A stretch of 64,000 nt of DNA from positions 645,454 to 709,453 of the forward strand of contig JAYEGL010000001.1 of NCBI GenBank assembly GCA_034659015.1. The letters run 5' to 3'. Within the stretch, counting starts at the first letter, position 1. The number at the start of each line of letters is the position of its first letter. Of this stretch, positions 39,108 to 47,692 are shown in pieces. Position numbers and translations under genes: made by a program. The notes under the pieces are model-generated. The model was not told the DNA's origin and searched no databases. It saw only the letters and a program-made list of their open reading frames with translations. The DNA is from Maricaulis sp034659015. GTDB taxonomy: Bacteria; Pseudomonadota; Alphaproteobacteria; Caulobacterales; Maricaulaceae.

Positions 39108-39563
39108 ATGTATCGCCACACACTCGAGGTCGCGCCGAAGGGTGAGCGCGAACTGGTCTTCCGTGCCCTGACCGAGCCGCATCTGGTCAAGCGCTGGCTG
39201 CTGGGACCGGAGGGCTGGGTCCTGTCTGTCTGCGAGATCGACCCGCAGGTGGACGGCGCCTACCGGTATGTCTGGACCCATGCCGAGCGCGGCGAAGAGA
39301 TGGGCATGGGCGGGCGCTATCTGGAGATCGAGCGGCCGGACCTGATCGTGCATACCGAACAGTTCGACATGAGCTGGTATCCGGGCTCGGCCGTCGTCAC
39401 GACGCGATTGAGCGAGGCGGATCGTGTGACGACTTTCGAGATCACCATAACCTACGACAGTGCCGAGGCCCGCGATATCGTGGTGGCCAGCCCGATGCGG
39501 GAGGGTGCCGGTGCCAGCTATGACCGTCTGGATGGTGTGCTGGCGGAACTGGCGGCCGGCTGA
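39108..39563 (+). CDS. SRPBCC/AHSA1-like START-fold protein
   Basis: 151 residues with an Aha1-C-like pattern: APKGERELVFRALTEPHLVKRWL, then YRYVWTHAERGEEMGMGGRYLEIERP, and the C-terminal helix GASYDRLDGVLAEL. Such proteins bind hydrophobic ligands in a START fold. They are often encoded after an ArsR regulator that they may serve or that controls them. The ATG follows GGGAGGAACCCC. Confidence 0.9.
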   Translation: MYRHTLEVAPKGERELVFRALTEPHLVKRWLLGPEGWVLSVCEIDPQVDGAYRYVWTHAERGEEMGMGGRYLEIERPDLIVHTEQFDMSWYPGSAVVTTRLSEADRVTTFEITITYDSAEARDIVVASPMREGAGASYDRLDGVLAELAAG

Positions 39564-39571
39564 GTGCGGGC

Positions 39572-40102
39572 TCAGACGCGGCGCGGCAGGACACCCGGAT
39601 TGCGCAGGATGGCGGCCGAGACGAGGCTGACGAGCACGCCTACCGGGAAGATCTCGGTAAAGGTAACAGGCATGCGGAACCACCAGTGCGCATAGAGCGC
39701 CATGGAGTCGCGCAGGCTGGCCTCGTAGGCCGCCAGCTCCGCCGCCGTCGCGCCGTTTTCCCGGCGGGTCTCGATCTGTCCGTTCATATAGGCATCCATG
39801 AAGGCTTCGCCCGAGATCTGGAAGTAGACTTCCCAGGTCACGACATAGAACAGGCCGGCGATCGCAGCCACGCCCAGCCCGGTCGCGAAGGCCGGCCAGA
39901 AACGGATCACGCCGCCCAGATTGACGTCCCGGTGCCGCTTGATCGCGACGAAGATGAAGGCCAGCGCCAGCAGCATGGTCAGATAGCCGACGGTTTCCGA
40001 GCCGACCCCGTCGGGGCCGGCCAGGAGCGTCATGCCCAGGACCATGAGCAGCGAAACGATCAGTCCGGAAATGATGCCGAAGGTGAGGATGATGCGTGCC
40101 AT
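39572..40102 (-). CDS. DUF4199 membrane protein
   Basis: 176 residues from the ATG at 40102, preceded by AAGGGGGCCACGC. Hydrophobic segments are at about residues 5-30, 38-55, 70-92 and 145-165, with a polar stretch (SGEAFMDAYMNGQIETRRENG) between the last two, as in DUF4199 proteins of unknown function. It is encoded after a membrane LuxR-type HTH protein on the same strand, and the pair probably works together. Confidence 0.75.
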   Translation of the reverse strand: MARIILTFGIISGLIVSLLMVLGMTLLAGPDGVGSETVGYLTMLLALAFIFVAIKRHRDVNLGGVIRFWPAFATGLGVAAIAGLFYVVTWEVYFQISGEAFMDAYMNGQIETRRENGATAAELAAYEASLRDSMALYAHWWFRMPVTFTEIFPVGVLVSLVSAAILRNPGVLPRRV

Positions 40103-40199
40103 GCGTGGCCCCCTTGCGCGTTGTGCCGTTGAAGTCGCGGGAGCAGACTGGCGCGGCATGCCCGGGCCGTCGTCACCCATCGGGGTGATTTCGCCGTTT

Positions 40200-40652
40200 T
40201 CACCCGTCCGGACGAGGGGGGCTTGCCGGGTCGCCCCGGCTCGGGATCAGGCGGAGGGCGCGGGCCTTCTCGATCGCCTGGACCCGGCCGGATACCTCCA
40301 GCTTGTCGTAGAGCCGGGCGATATGGGTCTTCACGGTGTTGGGCGAGACGCCGAGCCGCCGGGCCATGGCCTTGTTCCCGTCTCCCATGACGAGGGCCTG
40401 CAGGACATCGTATTCCCGGCGGGTCAGGCCGAGGCTTTCCATCGCCCGGTCATTGCGTTCGAAGGGTTGCGCCGGGGCTTGCCGGGTCAGCCGCACGCCC
40501 AGCCAGATGCCCAGCACGATACAGCCCGTTCCGACGATCGGAACGAAGAGCTCGAGGCCGATCCGGCGCGCCCAGAACCGGTATTCCAGCCATTCCAGGG
40601 CGAAGACGGCCAGGGCGAGGGCGACCGCGAATATGAGGATCGTGCGCCACAT
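40200..40652 (-). CDS. Membrane-anchored LuxR-type HTH regulator
   Basis: 150 residues. Two N-terminal membrane segments (MWRTILIFAVALALAVFAL and LFVPIVGTGCIVLGIWLGV) are followed by a C-terminal GerE/LuxR HTH: LTRREYDVLQALVMGDGNK, MARRLGVSPNTVKTHIARLY. There is no receiver domain, so the signal likely arises in the membrane, perhaps from the DUF4199 protein encoded next. The start at 40652 lacks a good ribosome site. The frame is open further upstream. Confidence 0.8.
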   Translation of the reverse strand: MWRTILIFAVALALAVFALEWLEYRFWARRIGLELFVPIVGTGCIVLGIWLGVRLTRQAPAQPFERNDRAMESLGLTRREYDVLQALVMGDGNKAMARRLGVSPNTVKTHIARLYDKLEVSGRVQAIEKARALRLIPSRGDPASPPRPDG

Positions 40653-40708
40653 GGGGGGAGCATGCACTCGCGACTGGCGAAGCGCCAGTCTCGTGAAGAC
40701 AGCTCGTT

Positions 40709-41416
40709 CTAGTGAGGCGATTGGCGGGGATCGACGATGTGCTTGGCTTCCCTGCTCGCCGCATAAGTCTCCAGGGCTTCGAGCCAAGCGCGCTCGATTT
40801 CCCGTGCCGCCTCGCATTCCAGTTGTCCTTCATACATGCCGAAATGTGGTGATCTGCCGTGGGCCACGAAAGTCTCGTAATACTCGGTCTCCAATTGCCT
40901 GACCGTCGCGAACGCCGGGTCTGTCTGATAGTCGAGAGCGCTGACCTCTAAAGGTTCCATTGGAATAACTGGTTGTACAATGAAGCGACCGATGACAGGC
41001 CATCCCGAGACCTCTTGCTGGAAAAAGCGGTAGATACGCGCTTCATCCGAGCGCGGACTGAAAAAGCCCCACTGGAATACGCTCAGCACAACCACGGTCG
41101 TCGCCAGAAGCATCTGGAATGCGCGCAATGTAACCGGAATCCGCACGGGTTTGGGCCGGATGATGTCAGCGTAGAGCCAGAAGAACAGGGCAACGGCGAG
41201 CAGACTGGACACTTCCAGCAGGCTGGGTTCGGCAACCGCACTGTAGAACCACCAGTTGAAGTGGTCGCGGCAAGAAAGGCTAAGCGTGGAATAGAGGTGA
41301 GGCAGATACCACAAGAAGCTGCAAACCACGATGATACTTGTCGTCATCCAGGCAGACTCGACTGGCTTCTTGTTCTTCCGTCGTCGAACCCGATGTCTCC
41401 GGTGCCTCAATCGCAT
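40709..41416 (-). CDS. Hypothetical membrane protein
   Basis: 235 residues from the ATG at 41416, which follows GGGAGACACC. A very basic N-terminus (RLRHRRHRVRRRKNKK) precedes about three or four hydrophobic segments (TTSIIVVCSFLWYLPHLY, SLLAVALFFWLYADI, FQMLLATTVVVLSVFQWGFF) and a soluble C-terminal part rich in Glu and aromatic residues. I do not recognise the family. Base composition looks poorer in G+C than its neighbours, so recent acquisition is possible. Confidence 0.6.
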   Translation of the reverse strand: MRLRHRRHRVRRRKNKKPVESAWMTTSIIVVCSFLWYLPHLYSTLSLSCRDHFNWWFYSAVAEPSLLEVSSLLAVALFFWLYADIIRPKPVRIPVTLRAFQMLLATTVVVLSVFQWGFFSPRSDEARIYRFFQQEVSGWPVIGRFIVQPVIPMEPLEVSALDYQTDPAFATVRQLETEYYETFVAHGRSPHFGMYEGQLECEAAREIERAWLEALETYAASREAKHIVDPRQSPH

Positions 41417-41489
41417 GGTGTCTCCCGACACAACCCTAGCGGTAATCATAAGCCTATTTCGAGAGGGACTTGTTCCGATGTGATCCCCC

Positions 41490-41525
41490 AAAACGAAAAC
41501 GCCCCGGCCGCAGGGCCGGGGCGTT
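41490..41525 (-). terminator. Terminator of the VOC/hppD transcript
   Basis: AACGCCCCGGCC (41498-41509) pairs perfectly with 41514-41525. On the minus strand the stem is followed by TTTTCGTTTT, directly downstream of the VOC gene. Confidence 0.88.
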
Positions 41526-41548
41526 CTGGTCAAGGGTTGGAGAGACCC

Positions 41549-42082
41549 TTAATCCTGTTCGTGCAGCCAGGCGGCGTGCTTGGGCGCGCGCTTGGTCCGG
41601 CTCCATTCCTCGATCATGTCCGGGGCGACGCGTTTGAGCTCGGCCATCTGCTCGTCGGTGCCGGTATTGGCCGCCAGTTCGAGACGGTGGCCGTTCGGGT
41701 CGAAGAAGTAGATCGACTTGAAGATGCCGTGATTGACCGGGCCGAGCACGTCGAGGCCTTCGGCTTCGATATGGTCCTTGGCGGCCAGCAGGGCGTCCAT
41801 GTCCTCGACCTCGAAGGCGATGTGCTGGACCCATTCCGGCGTATTGCCGTCGCGGCCCATCTCCGGCGAGTTGGGCAGTTCGAAAAAGGCCAGGACATTG
41901 CCCATGCCGGCGTCGAGGAAGACGTGCATGTAGGGATCCGGCGCCTTGGTGGACGGCACCTCGTTCTCGGCGATGGCGAGCTTGAAATCCATGCCCATCA
42001 CGCGCTGGTAGAACTCCACGGTCTCCTTGGCGTCCTTGCAGCGATAGGCCACGTGGTGGATGCGCTTGAGATTGACGGTCAT
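41549..42082 (-). CDS. VOC/glyoxalase-family protein
   Basis: 177 residues from the ATG at 42082, preceded by GAGGAGGCAGAC. The glyoxalase fold is shown by IHHVAYRCKDAKETVEFYQRV, with the His as probable metal ligand, VQHIAFEVEDMDALL and SIYFFDPNGHRLELAA, with a late Glu ligand. This is the type of ring-cleaving dioxygenase or isomerase-like protein often encoded beside tyrosine catabolism genes. It lies on the same strand as hppD, after a 224-base repeat-bearing gap. The substrate is unknown. Confidence 0.85.
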   Translation of the reverse strand: MTVNLKRIHHVAYRCKDAKETVEFYQRVMGMDFKLAIAENEVPSTKAPDPYMHVFLDAGMGNVLAFFELPNSPEMGRDGNTPEWVQHIAFEVEDMDALLAAKDHIEAEGLDVLGPVNHGIFKSIYFFDPNGHRLELAANTGTDEQMAELKRVAPDMIEEWSRTKRAPKHAAWLHEQD

Positions 42083-42137
42083 GTCTGCCTCCTCATGAGG
42101 GACATGCACCTGCGGTACATGTCCCTGGAACTTTCAT

Positions 42138-42278
42138 CCTTCCCCTTGATGGGGAAGGTGGGCCGAAGCAAAGCTTCGGGTCGGAAGGGGTGAACCCCGG
42201 TGCTTGTCCGGGAGACACCTCGCCCCCACCCCCTCCACCGCACGTTCCGTGCGGTCCCCCTCCCCCATCAAGGGGGAG
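42138..42278. repeat. Intergenic palindrome cluster between hppD and the VOC gene
   Basis: Four hairpins in a row: CCTTCCCC/GGGGAAGG (42138-42158), CGAAGC/GCTTCG (42164-42178), CCGCAC/GTGCGG (42238-42254) and CTCCCCC/GGGGGAG (42260-42278). The order and frame match the cluster at 942-1039. It would form strong structure in the hppD-VOC transcript. Confidence 0.65.
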
Positions 42279-42306
42279 GATGAGGGAGGGTTGGCGCCGC
42301 TGGACC

Positions 42307-43398
42307 CTATGCGTTTTCCGTTTCCTTCGTGCTCAGCACGCCGCGCTTGATCTGGTCGCGCTCGATGCTTTCGAACAGGGCCTTGAAATTGCCCTCGCCG
42401 AAGCCCTCGTCTTCCTTGCGCTGGATGAATTCGAAGAAGATCGGGCCGATCGCCTTCTCGCCGAAGATCTGCAGCAGCAGGCGCGGCTGGCCGCCTTCGG
42501 TCGTCCCGTCGAGCAGGATGCCGCGCTTTTGCAGCTCGTCCTTCGGCTCGCCATGGCCCGGCAGACGCTCGTCGAGCATGTCGTAATAGGTGCCCGGCGG
42601 CGGCGTCATGAACGCCACGCCGCATTCCTTCAGCTTGTCCCAGCATTCGATGAGGTTGTCGCAGGAGAAGGCGATGTGCTGGATGCCTTCGCCCTTGTAC
42701 TCGCGCAGGTATTCCTCGATCTGGCCGACGCCGTCCGACTTCTCCTCGTTCAGCGGGATGCGGATCAGCCCGTCCGGCGCCGTCATGGCGCGCGACAAGA
42801 GGCCGGTATACTCGCCCTTGATGTCGAAATAGCGGATCTCGCGGAAATTGAAGAGGTCCTCGTAATACTTCGCCCAGTAGTCCATCCGGCCCTTGTAGAC
42901 ATTGTGGGTGAGGTGATCGATCACGTTGAAGCCGCAGCCCTTCGGGTGGCGGTCGACGCCGTCAAGGTACTCGAAATCGATGTCGTAGATGGAGTGGCCG
43001 TCCTCGAACCGGTCGATGAGATAAACCGTGGCACCGCCAATGCCCTTGATGGCCGGCAGGCGCAGTTCGGAGACACGTGTCTCGGTCTCGACCGGCTGGG
43101 CGCCCTTCTCCAGGGCGAGCGCGTAGGCGCGCTTGGCGTCCTTGACGCGAAAACCCATGCCCGAAGCGGACGGGCCGTGCTCGGCGGCGAAGAAGGCGGC
43201 CGGCGTGCCCGGCTCGTAATTGATCAGGAAGTTGATATCGCCCTGGCGCCACAGCTCGATGTCCTTGGAGCGGTGATTGGCGATGTGCACGAAGCCCATC
43301 GTCTTGAAGACGGGCTCGATGAGGCCGCGTTCCGGTGCCGTGAACTCGACGAATTCGAAGCCGCAAAGGCCCATCGGGTTTTCGAACAGGTCTGCCAT
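42307..43398 (-). CDS. hppD: 4-hydroxyphenylpyruvate dioxygenase
   Basis: Fe(II) dioxygenase that makes homogentisate from 4-hydroxyphenylpyruvate in tyrosine breakdown. I use the ATG at 43398 (363 residues, MADLFENPMGLCGFEF), preceded by GGAGACGAGAC. The open frame upstream is unconserved. The iron ligands are the His in VIDHLTHNVYKGRM, the His in GIQHIAFSCD and the Glu in IFFEFIQRKEDEGFGEGNF, the C-terminal closing segment. It is divergent from a MarR regulator, its probable controller. Confidence 0.96.
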   Translation of the reverse strand: MADLFENPMGLCGFEFVEFTAPERGLIEPVFKTMGFVHIANHRSKDIELWRQGDINFLINYEPGTPAAFFAAEHGPSASGMGFRVKDAKRAYALALEKGAQPVETETRVSELRLPAIKGIGGATVYLIDRFEDGHSIYDIDFEYLDGVDRHPKGCGFNVIDHLTHNVYKGRMDYWAKYYEDLFNFREIRYFDIKGEYTGLLSRAMTAPDGLIRIPLNEEKSDGVGQIEEYLREYKGEGIQHIAFSCDNLIECWDKLKECGVAFMTPPPGTYYDMLDERLPGHGEPKDELQKRGILLDGTTEGGQPRLLLQIFGEKAIGPIFFEFIQRKEDEGFGEGNFKALFESIERDQIKRGVLSTKETENA

Positions 43399-43483
43399 GT
43401 CTCGTCTCCAGGGTTGGGTGTGGCGGCGCTGTCCGCGTGCAGCACGGGCAGAACGCCTATTTGAGCGCTTCGATACCAGTTTG

Positions 43484-43514
43484 GTTGCTATTGCGTCAAG
43501 TTGTGATTGCAACT
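43484..43514. promoter_or_regulatory. Operator-like repeats between hppD and the MarR gene
   Basis: Direct repeats GTTGCTATTGC (43484-43494) and GTTGTGATTGC (43500-43510) lie 16 bases apart. The second is part of the inverted repeat AGTTG-TGATTG-CAACT (43499-43514). Being in the 127-base divergent region, they are good candidates for the MarR binding site. Confidence 0.5.
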
Positions 43515-43525
43515 AATATGGCGGT

Positions 43526-44011
43526 ATGAGTGAGCCGAGATCCCTGTCCGCCTCCGCGCCGGGCGATGCCATCGATCTGGAGAGCTACTGGCCCTACCAG
43601 GTCACGGTGCTGGCCGATCTGATTTCCCGCCGCACGGCGGAGATCGTGAAGCGCGAGGGCGAGCTGAACCTGTCGCAATGGCGGGTGCTTGCGGCGATCG
43701 CGGAACGGCCGGGCCGTACCGCGGCGGAGGTGGTCGCCATGACGCCGATGGACAAGGGGATTGTCAGCCGCGCCACGAAGGCCCTGCTGACCGCCGGTCT
43801 TCTGGTGCGTCAGGCCTCCCAGGTCGACGGGCGTGTGAGCCATCTTTTCCTGACCGACAAGGGCGATACGCTCTACCAGCGTCTGCGCCCGCACGTCGAA
43901 GCCATTCCCCGCGCCACCGAGACTTTCCTGGACGCCGAGGAACAGGCGGCTTTTTGCACGCTGGTCCGGCGTCTCGCCGGGGCGATGCCGGACACGCCGC
44001 CGGGCCGCTAG
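43526..44011 (+). CDS. MarR-family transcriptional regulator
   Basis: 161 residues. The winged HTH includes LNLSQWRVLAAIAERPGRTA, VVAMTPMDKGIVSRATKAL and the wing VDGRVSHLFLTDKG. It is divergent from hppD across an operator-like region, so control of tyrosine catabolism is the simplest reading. In other bacteria homogentisate-responsive regulators of this kind do this job. Confidence 0.92.
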   Translation: MSEPRSLSASAPGDAIDLESYWPYQVTVLADLISRRTAEIVKREGELNLSQWRVLAAIAERPGRTAAEVVAMTPMDKGIVSRATKALLTAGLLVRQASQVDGRVSHLFLTDKGDTLYQRLRPHVEAIPRATETFLDAEEQAAFCTLVRRLAGAMPDTPPGR

Positions 44012-44085
44012 CTCCGCGCTCATCAAATATCACGCATTTCCCGCCGATCATTGTGTATAGACAGGTTCGGGCAGGGAGGCGCTTG

Positions 44086-45285
44086 TTGGTCATCCGGAAC
44101 CTCGCCATCGTCGGTCTTCATGTCGTCCTGTCGGCGGTTCTCGCGGCCGTGACGGCGGCGCTCGTCTATGGCGTGCTTTACGACGCGCTGGGCGCGGCGC
44201 GGGCGCAAACGCTGCAATCCTATATCCGTATGCGGGCCGCGCGCGAGCAGGCCGTGTTCGACCGTGCCGAGACCTTCATCCTGGCCGCGGAAGCCGCGTT
44301 CGAGCGTCGTCTCGCCCTGCTGGACGTGGCCGATGCGGATGCGCAATTCGACGGTTTCTTTCCGGCCCATGGCGACGGGACACGGCGCAGCGCGCCGGCG
44401 CTGTTCGACGGGATGGAGCTGCCCGGCGGCGACCATGTCTACGGGGTCGGCGCCTTTCTCGGCGACGGCGAGGCGATGACGCCGCAGGAGGAGCAGCGCT
44501 ATCTGGCCGGTTTCCACGCCGTGCGCACGGTCGGCGAGGCGCATCTGCAGACCTTCTCCAGCCTGTACTACTTCACGCCCGACCGGCGCATGGTGATGTT
44601 TGCGCCGGAGCGCCCGGACCGGCTGGAATTCTACCGGTTCGATGCGCCCGCGGACTTCCCGCTCGAGGCCGACGAGGATCCGCGCCTCTTCTCCACGCAG
44701 ACCAATCCGGACAGCGAGATGCAATGCACCCCGCTCTCCCGCTTCGTCTATCGCGACCAAGGCGAGCGTTCGGCCACGGCTTGCCGCAAGCCGGTCCGCC
44801 GTGACGGCGAGTTGCTGGGCGCCTTCGGTACCTCGATCATGATGACGGACCACCTGGCGCGCGCCCTGGAGGGTCCGCCCGCGGGCGGGGTGAATCTGAT
44901 GTTCGGCCGCGACCGCCAGGTCATCGCGCGCGGCCGTCCGGATTCGAGCGAAGGCCGGGTCGAGGTCGATCCGGTCGAGGTGATGGCCTATCTGGCCGAA
45001 GATCCGCGCCCGCGCGGCGTCGTTCGCGCCCGCGCGCTCGGCCAGATGATCGCCTTCGGCCGTATCGACGGGCCGGACTGGTATTTCGTCTCGGTCATCC
45101 CGACGGACGATATCGGCGCCGAGGCGGCCCGCAAGGCCTGGATCGTCTTCGCGGTCGTACTCGCCGCCTCGCTGGCGCTGGCCGGTCTGCGCGGCGTGCT
45201 CAGCCGGCGGCTGCCTCTGCGCCGCCTGATCCGCCGGCGCCGCAACACTGCGGGGCCCCGACAGCCCGGGCCGGGCACGGAATAA
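44086..45285 (+). CDS. CACHE-type extracellular sensor without output domain
   Basis: 399 residues from the TTG at 44086, preceded by AGGGAGG at 6 bases. An N-terminal membrane helix (AIVGLHVVLSAVLAAVTAAL) is followed by a periplasmic region of about 300 residues with a PDC/CACHE-like pattern: LYYFTPDRRMVMFAPER, CRKPVRRDGELLGAFGTSI, PDWYFVSVIPTDDIGAEA. A second helix (IVFAVVLAASLALAGL) follows. The protein then ends with a short basic tail (LRRLIRRRRN). There is no kinase, GGDEF or methyl-accepting domain. Confidence 0.7.
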   Translation: MVIRNLAIVGLHVVLSAVLAAVTAALVYGVLYDALGAARAQTLQSYIRMRAAREQAVFDRAETFILAAEAAFERRLALLDVADADAQFDGFFPAHGDGTRRSAPALFDGMELPGGDHVYGVGAFLGDGEAMTPQEEQRYLAGFHAVRTVGEAHLQTFSSLYYFTPDRRMVMFAPERPDRLEFYRFDAPADFPLEADEDPRLFSTQTNPDSEMQCTPLSRFVYRDQGERSATACRKPVRRDGELLGAFGTSIMMTDHLARALEGPPAGGVNLMFGRDRQVIARGRPDSSEGRVEVDPVEVMAYLAEDPRPRGVVRARALGQMIAFGRIDGPDWYFVSVIPTDDIGAEAARKAWIVFAVVLAASLALAGLRGVLSRRLPLRRLIRRRRNTAGPRQPGPGTE

Positions 45286-45353
45286 GCACTGGCCAGCCTG
45301 CGCCTCACAGCGTATGAGGGCGCGCCCTTTCACCTACAGGATACCAAGAGCCC

Positions 45354-47177
45354 ATGAGCGCGTCCCTCGACAAGCTGCGCAATATCGCCATCGTCGCCCA
45401 CGTCGACCACGGCAAGACCACCCTGGTCGACCAGCTTCTCCAGCAGTCCGGCACGCTGGGCGAACGCGCGGCCGTGTCCGAGCGGATGATGGACTCCAAC
45501 GACCTGGAAAAGGAACGGGGCATCACCATCCTGGCCAAGAATACGGCGGTGACCTGGGGCGACTGGAACGTCAATATCGTCGACACGCCCGGACACGCCG
45601 ATTTCGGCGGCGAGGTGGAGCGCGTCCTGTCCATGGTCGACGGCGTCCTGCTGCTGGTCGACGCGGTGGACGGGCCCATGCCGCAGACCTCCTTCGTCAC
45701 CAAGAAGGCGCTGGCCCGCGGCCTCAAGCCCATCGTGGTGGTCAACAAGGCCGACCGTCCCTCGGCGCGTCCGGACTGGGTGGTCGACCAGACCTTCGAC
45801 CTGTTCGACCGTCTCGGCGCCGACGAGGACCAGCTCGACTTCCCCGTCGTCTACGCCTCGGCCCTGCAGGGCTGGGCCTCCAACGAGGCCGGTGAGACCG
45901 GCACCGACATGACGCCGCTGTTCGAGATGATCACGCGGCATACGCCGAAGCCGGAAGTCGATCCGGACGGGCCGCTGCAGCTGCAGGTCTCGGCGCTGGA
46001 CTATTCTTCCTTCACCGGCGTGATCGGTATCGGCCGCGTCGCCCGCGGCCGGGTGAAGAAGAACCAGCCGGTCACCGTGGCCAAGGCGGACGGCCGCCAG
46101 GTGAAGGGCAAGATCCTGCAGATCTTCGGCTTCCACGGTCTCGACAAGGTCGAGCGCGACAGCGCCCAGGCCGGCGATATCATCACCTTTACCGGCATCG
46201 AGGACCTGACGATCTCCGACACGGTGTGCGACCCGGACCATGTCGAGGCGCTGCCCCTGCTGTCCGTCGACGAGCCCACCCTGTCGATGACCTTCCAGGT
46301 CAATGACAGCCCGTTCGCGGGTCGGGAAGGCAAGTATGTCACCTCGCGCAATATCAAGGACCGGCTCGACCGCGAGCTGATCCACAATGTGGCGCTGAAA
46401 GTCGTCCAGCAGGACGATGCGGACAAGTTCACCGTCTCCGGGCGCGGCGAACTGCACCTGTCCATCCTGATCGAGACCATGCGCCGGGAAGGGTTCGAGC
46501 TGGCCGTCGGACGGCCGCGCGTGGTGCTGAAGGAAGAAAACGGCGAGACGCTGGAGCCCTATGAGAGCCTCACCGTCGATATCGAGGAAGAGCACCAGGG
46601 CGCCATCATGGAACGGCTCGGCCAGCGCAAGGCCGACATGAAGAACATGGTTCCGGACGGCAACGGCCGGGTGCGGATCGACTATGTCGTCCCGACCCGC
46701 GGCCTGATCGGTTTCCGCTCCGAATTCCTCACCCTGACCTCCGGCTCCGGCCTGATGTTCCACACCTTCGACCACTACGGCCCGCGCAGCCATGGCGATA
46801 TCGGCCAGCGCCACAACGGCGCCATCGTCTCGATGATCGACGGCAAGGCGCTGGGCTTCGCCCTGTTCAACCTGCAGGAGCGCGGCAAGCTGTTCATCGG
46901 CCATGGCGTGGACGTCTACGAGGGCATGATCATCGGCGTGAATGCCCGCGAAGAGGACATGATCGCCAACCCCACCAAGGGCAAGAAGCTGACCAATATG
47001 CGCGCCTCGGGCACGGACGAGAACATCGTCCTCACCCCGCCGGTCAAGCTGACCCTGGAATACGCCCTGGAATTCATCAACGACGACGAACTCGTCGAAG
47101 TGACCCCCCAGTCCATCCGCATCCGCAAGGTCTGGCTGAAGGAACACGAGCGCAAGAAGGCCAGCCGCGGCGGGTGA
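45354..47177 (+). CDS. typA: Ribosome-associated GTPase TypA/BipA
   Basis: 607 residues, full length. The GTPase motifs are AHVDHGKTT, KERGITILAKNTAV, DTPGHADFGGEVERVL and NKADRPSARPDWV. EF-G-like domains and the BipA-specific C-terminal domain follow, with MNNMVPDGNGRVRI-type sequence (here MKNMVPDGNGRVRIDY) and RGLIGFRSEFLT. It acts on the 30S and 70S ribosome during stress and cold. Confidence 0.97.
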   Translation: MSASLDKLRNIAIVAHVDHGKTTLVDQLLQQSGTLGERAAVSERMMDSNDLEKERGITILAKNTAVTWGDWNVNIVDTPGHADFGGEVERVLSMVDGVLLLVDAVDGPMPQTSFVTKKALARGLKPIVVVNKADRPSARPDWVVDQTFDLFDRLGADEDQLDFPVVYASALQGWASNEAGETGTDMTPLFEMITRHTPKPEVDPDGPLQLQVSALDYSSFTGVIGIGRVARGRVKKNQPVTVAKADGRQVKGKILQIFGFHGLDKVERDSAQAGDIITFTGIEDLTISDTVCDPDHVEALPLLSVDEPTLSMTFQVNDSPFAGREGKYVTSRNIKDRLDRELIHNVALKVVQQDDADKFTVSGRGELHLSILIETMRREGFELAVGRPRVVLKEENGETLEPYESLTVDIEEEHQGAIMERLGQRKADMKNMVPDGNGRVRIDYVVPTRGLIGFRSEFLTLTSGSGLMFHTFDHYGPRSHGDIGQRHNGAIVSMIDGKALGFALFNLQERGKLFIGHGVDVYEGMIIGVNAREEDMIANPTKGKKLTNMRASGTDENIVLTPPVKLTLEYALEFINDDELVEVTPQSIRIRKVWLKEHERKKASRGG

Positions 47178-47215
47178 CGCAAGCGGGTACGCTTCCTTTC
47201 CGACGTCACCATTTC

Positions 47216-47465
47216 TCCCGGATAGCGCTGACGCGCTTCCGGGAAAACTGTGTGGGGGAAGGCAGAGCCAGACCCGCCACGGCGCTGTGCGCCCGGAGCC
47301 GGCGGCGGCGGAAAAGCTCCCCCGCAACACCTACAACACCGTCATCCCACGGCTTGTCCGGGGGACCTCGACCAACCTGTTTGCCGGCTCTCTACGGCCG
47401 TCCTCACAGCGAAATCGCCAGCCTGCCAGCTGAGGTCCCCCGGACAAGCCGTGGGATGACGGTGT
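47216..47465. repeat. Gene-free region with a 34-base perfect inverted repeat
   Basis: The 515 bases between typA and the SDR gene contain no supportable gene. Two 34-base arms, 47336-47369 and 47432-47465, are exact reverse complements with 62 bases between. Their inner part reads CCCACGGCTTGTCCGGGGGA. A smaller hairpin TCCCGGA/TCCGGGA lies at 47216-47244. The arms look like two opposite copies of a dispersed palindromic repeat of the REP/BIME kind. Confidence 0.85.
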
Positions 47466-47692
47466 ATGTGGGGGATAAATGCGGGGCAGGGACAGGCGCC
47501 GCACCGAACCCTGCACAATCCTCATCCCGGATGCGCGCGGATCAATCGGTGCTGCCAGGCGGGAAACGTGCGTTTCACCCTCGCCTTGCTCAGAGCACCA
47601 GGTGCTGACTGAAGCCATACCGCCCCCTCGACACGCGCCGCGCACCCGGCTAACCCTTCCTGCAACACAATAATCCAACGCGGGAGGTCCCC

